The notes under the pieces are model-generated. The model saw only the letters and a list, made by a program, of their open reading frames with translations, did no database searches and had not been told where the DNA came from. This document shows, in pieces, positions 1 through 12,905 of a DNA stretch of 64,000 nucleotides. The translations under genes were made by a program, and so were the position numbers. Within the stretch, counting starts at the first letter, position 1. Every line of letters starts with the position of its first letter. Source of the DNA: Liquorilactobacillus aquaticus DSM 21051 (GTDB lineage Bacteria > Bacillota > Bacilli > Lactobacillales > Lactobacillaceae); assembly GCF_001436755.1 (NCBI RefSeq), contig NZ_AYZD01000034.1:42270-106269 (forward strand), given 5' to 3'.

Positions 1-59
1 AAATCCTCAATTGTAACTGTTAATTCTTCGTTCTTGCTTACCGGTGGTTTACTCCCCAT
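1..59 (-). CDS. rlmCD: 23S rRNA (uracil-5-)-methyltransferase, N-terminal fragment
   Basis: Only the first 19 codons are inside the window. They read MGSKPPVSKNEELTVTIEDL, the usual beginning of the TRAM domain of RumA/RlmCD-type SAM-dependent 23S rRNA m5U methyltransferases. The ATG at 59-57 is preceded by a good Shine-Dalgarno site (AGAGGAG, 65-71). The gene follows dgkB, the same order as yerQ-yefA in Bacillus. A strong terminator hairpin ends only a few bases before its ribosome binding site, with no room for a promoter between. Family assignment rests on a short stretch and on context. Confidence 0.7.
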   Translation of the reverse strand, partial: MGSKPPVSKNEELTVTIED

Positions 60-78
60 ATTTTTCTCCTCTTCGCTC

Positions 79-124
79 AAAAAACACCGCGTTCTTATCT
101 ACAAAAAAGTTCGCGGTGTTTTTT
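79..124 (-). terminator. Intrinsic terminator between dgkB and rlmCD
   Basis: Arms at 81-91 and 112-122 form an 11-bp stem (core ACACCGCG/CGCGGTGT) with a roughly 20-nt loop, followed on the minus strand by a run of T. It lies just after the dgkB stop codon. The flanking A and T runs make it workable in both directions. Confidence 0.85.
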
Positions 125-126
125 GA

Positions 127-1170
127 TTACTTTTTATTTTTTTCTCCAACTGCTCCATCGCCGTTGATATCTTCACCTATCAGATCTTCCACACTTTCAA
201 CAAAGTGTTGGCTTGCATCTATTTCTTCCGGCGTTTTATTAGAAGACGTAATTGCTCCCTTGGGTATCTCTTCAGTATTAGCAAACATTTGAATATGCTG
301 CTTTAAGTTTCTGAAAACCATCGGAGCATCTCCGCCATATTCCCCATCAATATTAATCATCATTTTCTCGTCTACCGGTTTAGCCGTTAGCTTCGCCGTT
401 TTTACGTATAATATCCTAGGATCGTTAATATGGCGTCCTCCGTTCAAGACCATTGTCATCAGTTGCAATATTTCAACTAAGTTGCTGGTCTTGACAACAA
501 TCAAAGTAAACTTGCCATCATCCAAAGATGCGTCTGGAACAATTTGTTCAAATCCGCCAATCGAATTAGTCAATGCCAGTAAAAACATCGACGCTTTCCC
601 ATCAAAAATTCCATCATCATATTCTAAATGCATTTTTATAGGCTTAATCCGCGGCAGCATCTCTGCACCCTTCAATAAATAAGCTAAGTACCCGAATAAA
701 GACTTGAATTGTGATGGAACACCATATGTCAATTCCGTCAATAATCCGCCGCCAGCAATATTTACAAAATATTTTTCTCCGGCCTGTCCGATATCCATAT
801 TAACAGTTTGGCCCTTGGCGATAACCTTAGCAGCTTCAACAGGATCTTCACGCGGTATCCTTAAAGCACGGGCATAGTCATTGGTCGTTCCAGCTGGGAT
901 AATCCCCATCTTCGGACGCTGTTTAAGTGGTGCAATTCCATTTACAACCTCATTGATCGTTCCGTCACCGCCAGCGGCAACGATCAAATTAAAACCAGCT
1001 CTGGCAACGCGTTCAGCCTCATTGCGCGCAGAATCGGGCTCAGGCGTTGTCTGAAAAGCACTGGTTTCATATCCAGCACGTTCCAAAATATTTAAAATTT
1101 CTACTAGATCATTCTTCATCGCTTCGCGACCTGAAGTTGGATTATAAATGATCCTGCAACGCTTTTGCAT
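127..1170 (-). CDS. dgkB: Diacylglycerol kinase (DgkB type)
   Basis: Soluble lipid kinase of 347 residues that phosphorylates diacylglycerol, recycling the DAG released by lipoteichoic acid synthesis into phosphatidic acid. The catalytic domain starts with the RIIYNPTSG motif (residues 6-14) and carries the GGDGT nucleotide-binding motif at 67-71. ATG start with a GGGGAG ribosome site. Bacillus DgkB is about 300 residues; this protein has an additional acidic tail of some 45 residues ending in DINGDGAVGEKNKK, which resembles a truncated EF-hand/dockerin loop. It follows gatB by about 36 bp and is probably the last gene of the gatCAB-dgkB unit before a terminator. Confidence 0.9.
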   Translation of the reverse strand: MQKRCRIIYNPTSGREAMKNDLVEILNILERAGYETSAFQTTPEPDSARNEAERVARAGFNLIVAAGGDGTINEVVNGIAPLKQRPKMGIIPAGTTNDYARALRIPREDPVEAAKVIAKGQTVNMDIGQAGEKYFVNIAGGGLLTELTYGVPSQFKSLFGYLAYLLKGAEMLPRIKPIKMHLEYDDGIFDGKASMFLLALTNSIGGFEQIVPDASLDDGKFTLIVVKTSNLVEILQLMTMVLNGGRHINDPRILYVKTAKLTAKPVDEKMMINIDGEYGGDAPMVFRNLKQHIQMFANTEEIPKGAITSSNKTPEEIDASQHFVESVEDLIGEDINGDGAVGEKNKK

Positions 1171-1206
1171 CCTTAACTCCCCTTATCCGGTATTCAAGAT
1201 CACAAT

Positions 1207-2637
1207 TTAAAGTTGTTTCAAACTTGCTATCAATAATTTGTTGACAACTTTTGGATTTGCTTTGCCACGTGTCTGTTTCATGATTTGGCCCACTAAAAAC
1301 CCAATGGCACGGTCCTTACCATTCTTGTAATCTTCAATTGATTTTCCATTATTTTGAAGTACATCGTCAATAATTGGTTGAAGTACAGCAGGATCTGATA
1401 ATTGAACAAGTCCCTTTTTCTCAACCCATGCTTTTGGTTCACTACCGTTAGCAATAATTTCCTTAAATACTTTTTTAGCTATCTTGGAGGAAATAGTTGC
1501 ATCTTGAATCAGTTTAATCATCGTTGCTAAATGTTCTGGAGTTAATTTCGTATCTAACAAACCAATCTGGTTAGCATTTAAATACGCATTAACGTCGCCC
1601 ATCAACCAGTTACCAGCTAATTTAGGTTCGGCCCCTTGCGCAACAGCTTCTTCAAAGAAATCGGACATTTCCTTAGTCTGTGTTAAGACGTTTGCATCAT
1701 ATTCAGGCAAGCCCCAATCTTCAACATAGCGTTTGCGGCGTTTGTCCGGCATTTCAGGAATCGACTCTTTAACTTCCTGCACCCAATCATCAGAAATATG
1801 TATTGGTGGCAGATCTGGTTCTGGAAAATAGCGATAATCACTTGCGCCTTCTTTAACACGCATTAAGACCGTTTCACCTGTCGCCTCGTCAAAACGACGT
1901 GTTTCTTGTCTAATTTCATCACCAGCCATCAAAACTCTTTGCTGACGCTTAGACTCATAATGTGAACCCTTGCGCACATGTTCAAACGAGTTAAGATTTT
2001 TCATTTCAGTCTTCGTGCCTAATTTATCGGACCCGATAGGGCGGACAGAAACATTAACATCAGCACGCATCGATCCTTCTTCCATCTTCACATCGGAAAT
2101 ACCAGTAAACTGTATTATCTGACGCAGACGTACTAAATAAGCATAAGCTTCATCAGCGGAGGCAATATCTGGTTTTGAGACAATTTCAATCAGCGGTGTG
2201 CCTTGACGGTTGAGATCAACATACGAATAGCCATCAGGACTATGGGTATTCTTACCCGCATCTTCTTCAACGTGCATTTCTTCAATCCCAATTTTCTTTT
2301 TCTGACCATCAACTTCAATCTCAAGCCATCCATGACGCCCAATTGGTGTCTGCGCTTGTGTTATTTGATATGCTTTAGGATTATCAGGGTAGAAATAGTT
2401 TTTGCGGTCGAAGTGAATATCTCTTGTAATTTCACAATTTAATGCTAAGGCAGCACGCATCCCAAATTCCAATGCTCCTTTATTAACCGTTGGCAACACG
2501 CCTGGAAGTGCCCAGTCGACCACATTTGTATTGGTATTAGGGTCTGATCCATATTGTACAGGAGCTGGAGAAAAAGCTTTGGAATTTGTTTTCATTTCAA
2601 TATGAACTTCCAGACCGATCGTTGTTTCAAAATTCAT
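1207..2637 (-). CDS. gatB: Aspartyl/glutamyl-tRNA(Asn/Gln) amidotransferase subunit B
   Basis: Subunit B (476 residues) of the GatCAB complex, which converts misacylated Glu-tRNA(Gln) and, where needed, Asp-tRNA(Asn) to the correct aminoacyl-tRNA. It holds the kinase/transamidase site (N-terminal [13 protein letters not shown] signature) and the C-terminal YqeY-like tRNA-binding tail. Full family length. The ATG overlaps the gatA stop codon by one base (TAATG), so translation is coupled and subunits are made in equal amounts. Confidence 0.97.
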   Translation of the reverse strand: MNFETTIGLEVHIEMKTNSKAFSPAPVQYGSDPNTNTNVVDWALPGVLPTVNKGALEFGMRAALALNCEITRDIHFDRKNYFYPDNPKAYQITQAQTPIGRHGWLEIEVDGQKKKIGIEEMHVEEDAGKNTHSPDGYSYVDLNRQGTPLIEIVSKPDIASADEAYAYLVRLRQIIQFTGISDVKMEEGSMRADVNVSVRPIGSDKLGTKTEMKNLNSFEHVRKGSHYESKRQQRVLMAGDEIRQETRRFDEATGETVLMRVKEGASDYRYFPEPDLPPIHISDDWVQEVKESIPEMPDKRRKRYVEDWGLPEYDANVLTQTKEMSDFFEEAVAQGAEPKLAGNWLMGDVNAYLNANQIGLLDTKLTPEHLATMIKLIQDATISSKIAKKVFKEIIANGSEPKAWVEKKGLVQLSDPAVLQPIIDDVLQNNGKSIEDYKNGKDRAIGFLVGQIMKQTRGKANPKVVNKLLIASLKQL

Positions 2638-4100
2638 TAATTTTGCCCTCCAATCATTGGTATCTGCTTATGAAATTCAGTTGCTTGCTCAAAAGCATAA
2701 CCCGCACGGTACATCGTTGTTTCATCGAATTGATTTGCAATTAACTGTAAACCAACAGGTAATCCCTTGCTGTACCCAGCAGGCAGTGACATTCCTGGTA
2801 ATCCTGCAAGATTGACCGGAATAGTCAGAATATCATTCATGTACATCGTAACAGGATCTTTGATATCCTCTCCAATACCAAATGCTGTCGTTGGCGTTGT
2901 AGGCCCTAAAATCAAATCATACTTACCAAACACATGAGCAAAGTCTTGGCATATTAATGTTCTAACTTGGGCAGCCTTCTTGAAGAAAGCATCATAGGTA
3001 CCAGCAGACAATGAGAATGTTCCCAACATAATACGACGTTTTACCTCATCGCCAAAACCTTCAGATCTGGATTTTACGTATACATCTTCCAGATTTTTAA
3101 CATCTTGAGCACGATGACCATAGCGAATTCCATCGAAGCGCTGCAAATTAGATGATGCCTCTGATGAAGCAATAATATAATAGACCGGCACACCGTATTT
3201 ACTGTGTGGCAAGCTGACTTCATCAACTTTTGCTCCTAATTTTTCAAAAACGGAAATAGCATTTTTAACAGCTTTTTTGATGTCGTCCGCAACACCTTCA
3301 CCTAAATATTCCTTAGGAACGGCAATACGCATTCCCTTCACTCCACTATCTATTCCCTTAGTAAAATCAGGTACTTCATGCTTGGAACTTGTAAAATCAC
3401 GCGTATCTGCACCACTAATTGCATTTAGAAGTAAAGCATTGTCCTTGACTGTTCTCGTAAACGGGCCAATTTGATCTAGGCTAGAGGCAAAAGCTATCAA
3501 CCCATAACGTGATACACGACCATATGTCGGTTTTACTCCGACAATTCCATTAAAAGATGCAGGCTGACGAATTGAACCACCTGTATCTGAACCTAAGGAC
3601 GCAATTACTTCCCCAGCAGCAACAGCTGCTGCTGAACCGCCGGAAGAACCACCAGGAACTTTAGTTTGATCCCAAGCGTTCTTTGTTAATTTGAATGCTG
3701 AGTTTTCTGTTGAACCACCCATTGCAAATTCATCCATATTGGTTTTCCCAATTGTAATTGCCTTGGCACTCTTCAGTTTTTCAATGACTGTTGCATCATA
3801 TATTGGATCAAATTTTTCTAAAATTTTGCTGGCTGCTGTCGTTCTCAAGCCCTTAGTAACAATGTTATCCTTAATTCCCAATGGTATCCCAGATAAAACA
3901 TTATCAGCATCAATGCCTGTTTTATCTACCTCTGCTGCTTGTTTCAAAGCACCTTCTTCATCAACGCTCAAAAATGCATCGACTTTTTGCTCACGTTCAT
4001 TAATCACAGCAAGCGTTTCTTTTGTTAGATCAGTAGCACTGATTTCTTTTTTTACTAATAAATCGTGCAAACTCGTTAAATCATTTGCAAAGTAGTCCAT
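2637..4100 (-). CDS. gatA: Aspartyl/glutamyl-tRNA(Asn/Gln) amidotransferase subunit A
   Basis: Glutaminase subunit (487 residues) that releases ammonia from glutamine for GatB. It is an amidase-signature enzyme: the Ser-cisSer-Lys triad is visible as Lys77 ([10 protein letters not shown]), Ser152 in the [10 protein letters not shown] segment and Ser176 in [11 protein letters not shown]. It is complete and sits between gatC (3-bp gap, ribosome site GGAGG inside the gatC end) and gatB (1-base overlap), the normal gatCAB order. Confidence 0.97.
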   Translation of the reverse strand: MDYFANDLTSLHDLLVKKEISATDLTKETLAVINEREQKVDAFLSVDEEGALKQAAEVDKTGIDADNVLSGIPLGIKDNIVTKGLRTTAASKILEKFDPIYDATVIEKLKSAKAITIGKTNMDEFAMGGSTENSAFKLTKNAWDQTKVPGGSSGGSAAAVAAGEVIASLGSDTGGSIRQPASFNGIVGVKPTYGRVSRYGLIAFASSLDQIGPFTRTVKDNALLLNAISGADTRDFTSSKHEVPDFTKGIDSGVKGMRIAVPKEYLGEGVADDIKKAVKNAISVFEKLGAKVDEVSLPHSKYGVPVYYIIASSEASSNLQRFDGIRYGHRAQDVKNLEDVYVKSRSEGFGDEVKRRIMLGTFSLSAGTYDAFFKKAAQVRTLICQDFAHVFGKYDLILGPTTPTTAFGIGEDIKDPVTMYMNDILTIPVNLAGLPGMSLPAGYSKGLPVGLQLIANQFDETTMYRAGYAFEQATEFHKQIPMIGGQN

Positions 4101-4103
4101 TTA

Positions 4104-4406
4104 CTATGCCTCCTCGTTTTCATCAATAATTGCTGGAACTTTGATAAAACCATCTTGATGTTCAGGGACATTTTTCATTAGCAGTTCACGCTCTGTTCCC
4201 TTGACTGCGACGTCTTCGCGCATTGTATTGATAGAGTCCGTAATGTGCGTTGTAACCTTAACCCCAGTCGTATCAATGTCACTAAGCTGCTGAACCATAT
4301 TTATAATTTCATCCATTTGTCCAGTAAATTTTTGTAATTCTTCCTTTGAAAAAGCAAGTTTAGCCAATCCGGCGACATGCGCTACTTTATCTTCACTAAT
4401 TGCCAT
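4104..4406 (-). CDS. gatC: Aspartyl/glutamyl-tRNA(Asn/Gln) amidotransferase subunit C
   Basis: Small (100 residues) subunit that wraps around GatA and stabilises the GatA-GatB contact. The family start is clear: [20 protein letters not shown], then the conserved [20 protein letters not shown] segment. First gene of the gatCAB unit, with a purine-rich ribosome site (GAGGGAGA) and a promoter close upstream. Confidence 0.95.
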   Translation of the reverse strand: MAISEDKVAHVAGLAKLAFSKEELQKFTGQMDEIINMVQQLSDIDTTGVKVTTHITDSINTMREDVAVKGTERELLMKNVPEHQDGFIKVPAIIDENEEA

Positions 4407-4431
4407 TTATTCTCCCTCTTTCTTCCTTTTA

Positions 4432-4447
4432 TAGTTTTATTCTAGCA
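4432..4447 (-). promoter_or_regulatory. Candidate extended -10 promoter of gatCAB-dgkB
   Basis: On the minus strand TGCTAGAAT (4447-4439) is an extended -10 element about 30 bases upstream of the gatC start. No good -35 box is seen, which an extended -10 can tolerate. An imperfect hairpin at about 4458-4500 just behind camS may be that gene's terminator. Confidence 0.5.
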
Positions 4448-4508
4448 TATCTAATAAAGCAAATGCGCGGTTGAATTTAATTCACTAACCGTATGCTTGT
4501 TTTTCTAA

Positions 4509-7678
<3,170 letters not shown>

Positions 7679-7716
7679 TCACTCTCCTATCATTTTTCGA
7701 GTTCGAAATCTCTAAC

Positions 7717-9948
7717 TTATTTTTTCGTAATTGGCGCAAAGGCAGCTAACAAACGTTTAATACCTTTCCCTTCAAAAGCAATATCAAGCTCAAGATCTTC
7801 CCCTTGGCCCGAAGTTTTGACAACAGTTCCTATGCCCCATGCCTTGTGCATGACCTTGTCCCCAATCTGCCAAGACTTTTTATCAGCCCCTGTTCCTCTA
7901 TTCTTTTCGATTGTACCAGCAGGCTGCCGGTACAAGGGCTTACTAAAGGCCTTTGTTTCCTTTGAATGCCGCATTTTACCTAGAGAAGCATTTGCAACTT
8001 CATGATTTTCAGCTTGCAGCAAATCAGGATCAATCTCTTGAATAAAGCGTGAAGCAGGATTAGTTTGTCGTCGACCATACAGCATACGTGAAAAAGCATT
8101 GGTTAAATATAGTGCCTTTTCAGCACGAGTAATCCCGACATATGCTAACCGACGTTCTTCTTCAAGTTCACTTTCATTCATCATTGAACGTGAAAGTGGG
8201 AAAAGGCCTTCTTCCAACCCCATTAAAAAGACAATAGGAAATTCCAAACCTTTGGCAGCATGAAGTGTCATCAATGTTACTTCGTTCGCATTCTCTTCGA
8301 CTCCGTCTTGATCTGAAACAAGCGCTAAATCAGCCAAAAAATCAACAAATGGATCACTAGTTTCATCTTCAGGTTCCCAATTGTCATCAAATTGTTTTGT
8401 AACTGTCAAAAATTCATTCAAATTATCGAGCCTGCTCTGGTTTTCCAGATTTTTGGTCGCCTCTAGTGCTGCCTTATACCCCGTCTTATCTAGCAACTGT
8501 TCCGTCAATTCAGTAACTTTCAGTTTTTCCTGCATTGTGCGCAACTGCTTAATTGTATATGCAAAATTGCTCAAGGCCTTGCTGGCTTTACCCGAAATAT
8601 TCGCCAGCACTGAGTTACTTGCTGCTTCAAGCAAAGACATATCGTTCATTTCTGCAAAAGCTGTTAATTTTTCAATACTAGTTGCGCCGATGCCCCGCTT
8701 AGGTTCATTCACTATCCGTTCGAAACTGATATTATCTTGCGGATTAGCAATTAATCGAATATATGCTAGCACATCCATAATTTCCTTACGATCATAAAAC
8801 TTATGCGCACCAACAATTTTGTAGGGAATATTTGCTTTGATAAATGTTTCTTCTATTACACGCGACTGCGCATTTGTCCGGTATAAAATTGCAAAAGATC
8901 CAAAATTATATTGTTTTTGTTCCAACAGTTTCTGGATATTACGAACAACATAAAAAGCTTCATCATTAGCATTTTGGCCGCGATAATAATGAATTTTTTC
9001 GCCTTGGATATTGTTTGTCCACAATTGTTTTTCTTTTCGTCTAACATTGTTTTTTATAACTGAATTTGCGGCTTGCAATATGTTTTTGGTAGACCGATAG
9101 TTCTGTTCAAGTTTAACAATTCTCGTATCTGGATAGTCTTCTTCAAAGTTTAGAATATTTTCCATGTTTGCACCGCGCCAACCATAGATACTTTGGTCTG
9201 CATCACCCACAACACAGATATTGTGGTTTACTTGGGCTAGACAATTAACAAGCTCATACTGAGCTTTGTTTGTATCTTGATATTCATCAACATGAATATA
9301 GAGAAATTTTCTTTGATAATAGTTTAATACTTCTTCATCCTCTTTAAACAAGCGCAAAGTCAACATTATCAGATCATCAAAATCTACTGCCTGATTCTGC
9401 TCCAGCCCTTTTTGATACTCTGCGTAAACATCTGCTACAATCTTTTCAAAGGGTGTCTTTGCCTCCTGTGCATAATTTTGTGGCGTTTTCAAATCATTTT
9501 TTGCATTGGAAATCGCGCTTAAAATTGAACGTGGATCAAACTTTTTAGGATCAATATTCAAATCTGCCAAAATATGCTTAACTAATGTTCGTTGCTCGCT
9601 TGTTCCTGTGATCGTAAAAGCACGGTTGTATCCTAATTTGTCAATATCTCTTCTCAGAATACGAACACACAAAGCATGAAATGTTGAAACCCAGACATCC
9701 TCTGCCCCTTCGTCGAGCAGTTTGTTCACTCGCTCACGCATTTCCTTAGCAGCTTTGTTGGTAAACGTAATTGCTAAGACATTCCAGGGATTGATATTTT
9801 TTTCTCTAATCAGATAAGCTACACGATGGGTTAAAACCCTCGTTTTCCCACTTCCAGCACCAGCAATTATCAAAAGCGGTCCTTCAGTACATAAAACAGC
9901 ATCTTTTTGCTTTTCATTCATTCCGTTCAATAGATCATCTGCTACCAC
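7717..9948 (-). CDS. pcrA: ATP-dependent DNA helicase PcrA
   Basis: UvrD/Rep-family superfamily 1A helicase for nucleotide excision repair, rolling-circle replication and removal of RecA. Walker A is AGAGSGKT near the N-terminus; motif II region, GDADQSIYGWRGA, the EQNYRS motif and the C-terminal TLHAAKGLEF and VGITRAE motifs are all present, with the Tudor-like C-terminal RNA polymerase-binding domain. Two starts compete: TTG at 9957 has a GAGAGGA site directly abutting it (no spacing), while GTG at 9948 lies 9 bases behind it. I chose the GTG; the TTG would add three residues. Confidence 0.93.
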   Translation of the reverse strand: MVADDLLNGMNEKQKDAVLCTEGPLLIIAGAGSGKTRVLTHRVAYLIREKNINPWNVLAITFTNKAAKEMRERVNKLLDEGAEDVWVSTFHALCVRILRRDIDKLGYNRAFTITGTSEQRTLVKHILADLNIDPKKFDPRSILSAISNAKNDLKTPQNYAQEAKTPFEKIVADVYAEYQKGLEQNQAVDFDDLIMLTLRLFKEDEEVLNYYQRKFLYIHVDEYQDTNKAQYELVNCLAQVNHNICVVGDADQSIYGWRGANMENILNFEEDYPDTRIVKLEQNYRSTKNILQAANSVIKNNVRRKEKQLWTNNIQGEKIHYYRGQNANDEAFYVVRNIQKLLEQKQYNFGSFAILYRTNAQSRVIEETFIKANIPYKIVGAHKFYDRKEIMDVLAYIRLIANPQDNISFERIVNEPKRGIGATSIEKLTAFAEMNDMSLLEAASNSVLANISGKASKALSNFAYTIKQLRTMQEKLKVTELTEQLLDKTGYKAALEATKNLENQSRLDNLNEFLTVTKQFDDNWEPEDETSDPFVDFLADLALVSDQDGVEENANEVTLMTLHAAKGLEFPIVFLMGLEEGLFPLSRSMMNESELEEERRLAYVGITRAEKALYLTNAFSRMLYGRRQTNPASRFIQEIDPDLLQAENHEVANASLGKMRHSKETKAFSKPLYRQPAGTIEKNRGTGADKKSWQIGDKVMHKAWGIGTVVKTSGQGEDLELDIAFEGKGIKRLLAAFAPITKK

Positions 9949-9976
9949 TATTTTCAATCCTCTCTTTAGTCCAGTC

Positions 9977-9992
9977 GCTCTCCATTATAGCA
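9977..9992 (-). promoter_or_regulatory. Extended -10 promoter of pcrA
   Basis: TGCTATAAT on the minus strand: a perfect TATAAT (9989-9984) with the TG extension. It starts directly after the T run of the upstream terminator, so the spacer and -35 region fall inside the hairpin; the -35 position (GAGAAG) is poor. Predicted transcription start near 9977, leaving a leader of about 30 nt. Confidence 0.65.
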
Positions 9993-10013
9993 AAAAAAAG
10001 AGAACACTTCTCT
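9992..10013 (-). terminator. Intrinsic terminator after the purK-like gene
   Basis: Six-base-pair stem AGAGAA/TTCTCT with a CAC-type 3-nt loop followed by eight T on the minus strand. A-run on the other side makes it bidirectional in principle. The 180 bp between the two genes otherwise shows nothing. Confidence 0.7.
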
Positions 10014-10139
10014 AAAAAAAGAAACAAACCTACTCTTGTTAGATTGGTCATCTTTTCTCAAAGTTGTGTACCCTTAAAATCTAAACATCCATTTAAAACT
10101 ATACCTTTTCCTCTAAAAATATATATTCAGAAATAATTT

Positions 10140-11333
10140 TTACTCTTTTTCTTCCTTTATATCCTCTGTCATTGTCTCTTCAATTACAGTTTTATCGTTT
10201 TTAGCCTCTTCATTACAGATCCCTGTTGCATCGATCTGTTGGATCGCAGCTTCTGTTGTGTCAGCTAAGACCATCAAATAACCATTCTCACGCACATGAG
10301 CTGTTTTAGGATAACGATAAAAACGGTAATACCAGTTATCTTTAAGAATCCACTGTGTCCTAAGTTGATCCATCTCTTCCGAACGCAATGAAACCGCCAC
10401 TGTCGGCTGTAAAAATTTAACTTGCGGTAGAGGCATCTGCGCAAGCGCACGTACATGCTGTTCAAACATTGAAACATTTGTAGCCTTATCAAAGACGTAA
10501 CCGGCTTTATGCAGAGCAGGCACAATCCGTTTGACATATAACGTTCCGCTTTTAGTCAAGAAAAAGGCTATTTCTAAAATACCGACATAGTCCAACTTAC
10601 TAGAAATATCACTTGCTAGCCTTTGCACTTCAGCTTTGATTTCTTCGGCAACATCGGATTTAACGACAGATTGGCACAACCGATGATTATGATAAATATT
10701 CTCAACAATTGGAAACATGTTCAAATTTCCATTTTTTTCTTTCGCAATAACAACCGATAGCTCTTTTTCATAGGGAATCCAAGCCTCTAAAATAAAAGTT
10801 CCCAAATCGATTAAATCCGCACACTTTGAGATATCCGACTGTTTTTTGATAATTTGCTGCCGCCTTCTACCGTATCCTTTTTGAATTGGTTTAAGTACAC
10901 ATGGATAGCCGATAGACCCGATCGACTGATAGACATCATCTAACCCCACGATCGTTGCATATGGTGCAATATTGATATTAAGCTGTTCAAGGAATGCACG
11001 CTCTAATAATCGATCCTGTGCAATTTCTAGAGTTTCTTTCCCTTGAGGCACACGCGTAAAGCGCTCCAAGAAAGCGACAACTTCAGCCGAGACACTTTCA
11101 GACTCGTACGTCACAACATCGCATCTTTCCGCAAAGTCTTGCAATTTGCTCTTATCATCTTGCATACCAATGATTCTTAAATCGGCCTCTTGCATAATAG
11201 GATCAGCTTCGTTGGGGCCATAAACAGCAACTTGAAAGCCCATCTTTTTTATTGTTTCGGCCAACATTATGCCATTAGGGCTATCTCCGATTATTCCAAT
11301 CGTACTTCCGGGAAACAATACTTCATTATCCAT
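10140..11333 (-). CDS. PurK-like ATP-grasp protein, active site degenerate
   Basis: 397 residues with the fold order of PurK (N5-carboxyaminoimidazole ribonucleotide synthase): Rossmann N-domain, ATP-grasp, C-domain with the FEQHVRALAQMPLP segment. Yet the family motifs are changed. The N-terminal GGGQLGRM is GDSPNGIM (residues 16-23). The ATP-grasp glycine loop YDGKGQ is YGRRRQ (154-159). The metal-ligand glutamates in the E-F-F and N-E-I segments are Ala257 and Lys268-Arg269, and APRPHNSGH is VPALHKAGY (271-279). The C-terminus ends in a 30-residue acidic tail. It is alone, between pbuX and pcrA, not in a pur operon. I infer a non-catalytic or differently acting paralogue; the annotation 'purK' would mislead. 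Confidence 0.8.
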   Translation of the reverse strand: MDNEVLFPGSTIGIIGDSPNGIMLAETIKKMGFQVAVYGPNEADPIMQEADLRIIGMQDDKSKLQDFAERCDVVTYESESVSAEVVAFLERFTRVPQGKETLEIAQDRLLERAFLEQLNINIAPYATIVGLDDVYQSIGSIGYPCVLKPIQKGYGRRRQQIIKKQSDISKCADLIDLGTFILEAWIPYEKELSVVIAKEKNGNLNMFPIVENIYHNHRLCQSVVKSDVAEEIKAEVQRLASDISSKLDYVGILEIAFFLTKSGTLYVKRIVPALHKAGYVFDKATNVSMFEQHVRALAQMPLPQVKFLQPTVAVSLRSEEMDQLRTQWILKDNWYYRFYRYPKTAHVRENGYLMVLADTTEAAIQQIDATGICNEEAKNDKTVIEETMTEDIKEEKE

Positions 11334-11612
11334 TGTCTCACTACTTTCTCTATGGTCAGTTAATCTTAGTCTAATAATTTCTAACCTTACAAACTATAAC
11401 TGCAAGTTGTTCTCTCACTTGATAGTTTACCATACATTGAAGATTTCAATTATTTATTAATTCTAAAAAAAAGCTTGTTTTATAAAAAATTTTGTCTTTT
11501 CTTAAAAAAGAGGGCTGGCCCATAGAATCATCGAAGTTACTTTGAACCTTTATGCCTAAGCTTTGTAAAACATTTTGCTTCTGCTTCGCTCACTTTATTC
11601 AATTGCTTATTA

Positions 11613-12905
11613 TCATTCTAAGCCATGATGACCTTTAAAAAGAACATTCAGGCCAACCGATACTAAGCTTGCAACGACAATTCCATTTCCCAACAACAAC
11701 TGAACTGTTTTAGGCAGAAACTGAAAAATCTCAGGATATACTGAAACTCCTAACCCCATTCCCACTGATAGAGCAACAATCAATAAATTTTTCTGATTAG
11801 AAAAATCAACTTTCAACAGCATTCTCATTCCCTGAACACTTATCATTGCAAACATTACCAGCATTGCACCACCTAAAACTGGTGTCGGAATAATAGTTGC
11901 AACGGCTCCTATTTTAGGCAAGAGCCCCATTAACATTAATAAACCTGCGGACCAATAGATTGGCTTTTTGGTTTTAATACCGGAGAGTTGCAACAATCCG
12001 ACATTTTGTGAAAATGTCGTATACGGAAAGGTATTAAAGATTCCTCCCAAAACAGCCGCTATTCCTTCTGCACGATAACCGTGTTTTAGCTCCGTCGCAG
12101 ATATTGGTTTGTTCAAAACATCTCCTAACGCAAAAAAGACACCTGTGGATTCGACCATCGAAACTAATGAAATAATAATCATTGTGACCGCAGAAGACCA
12201 TTCAAAGTGAGGAGGCCCAAAATAAAAAGGCTGAGGTATCCGGAACCATGAAGCTTGCATAACAGGTTCTAACGAAACCAATCCTAACATTGCAGCTACA
12301 AGCGTTCCAATAATCAAGCCCAATAAAACGGCAATGGTACTTATGAATTTTTTGCCCCACACTTGAATAACTAAAATAACAGCAATCGTTAGAAAACCCA
12401 ATAATATATTATGTAATTCACCAAAATCTTTTGAAGTTGCATCACCACCTCCGATATTTTGGACTGCAATCGGAATCAGTGTCAATCCAATGACTGTTAT
12501 CAGTGAACCTGTTACAACTGGAGGAAACAACTTCCTCACTTTGGAAAATTGACCGGAAATTAAAAAAACAAAAAGGCCTGCAATAATAATAGCTCCATAC
12601 ATTGTTCCAATTGTAAATTCTTTTCCAATCATTTTTAAAGGTTCAACGGCTTGAATGGCACATCCCAGTACAACGGGCAGTCCAATGCCAAAGTAGCGGT
12701 TTCGCCAAAGTTGCAGCAAAGTTGCCAAACCACACATGAAAATATCAATTGAGACTAGATATGTCATTTGAGAACTATTAAACTTCAAAGCCGTTCCTAT
12801 CAATAAGGGAACCGCAACTGCTCCTGAGTACATTGCAAGTAGATGCTGTAGTCCTAAAACTGCTGCCTTTCCGTGACCAACTTTTTTCTCGATTTGATTA
12901 ATCAT
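11613..12905 (-). CDS. pbuX: Xanthine/purine permease (NCS2 family)
   Basis: Integral membrane purine:proton symporter, 430 residues, about 14 hydrophobic segments. The NCS2 signature appears as the VESTGVFFALGDVL and NTFPYTTFSQNVGLLQLSGIK stretches, the latter typical of xanthine permeases. The start overlaps the xpt stop by 8 bases, giving an xpt-pbuX operon that shares the guanine riboswitch. Role: uptake of xanthine (possibly also guanine) for Xpt-dependent salvage. Confidence 0.93.
   Translation of the reverse strand: MINQIEKKVGHGKAAVLGLQHLLAMYSGAVAVPLLIGTALKFNSSQMTYLVSIDIFMCGLATLLQLWRNRYFGIGLPVVLGCAIQAVEPLKMIGKEFTIGTMYGAIIIAGLFVFLISGQFSKVRKLFPPVVTGSLITVIGLTLIPIAVQNIGGGDATSKDFGELHNILLGFLTIAVILVIQVWGKKFISTIAVLLGLIIGTLVAAMLGLVSLEPVMQASWFRIPQPFYFGPPHFEWSSAVTMIIISLVSMVESTGVFFALGDVLNKPISATELKHGYRAEGIAAVLGGIFNTFPYTTFSQNVGLLQLSGIKTKKPIYWSAGLLMLMGLLPKIGAVATIIPTPVLGGAMLVMFAMISVQGMRMLLKVDFSNQKNLLIVALSVGMGLGVSVYPEIFQFLPKTVQLLLGNGIVVASLVSVGLNVLFKGHHGLE

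Noticed and set aside
3691..4095. Plus-strand frame of 134 codons inside gatA
   Set aside because: Shadow of the gatA coding sequence; no ribosome site or family match.
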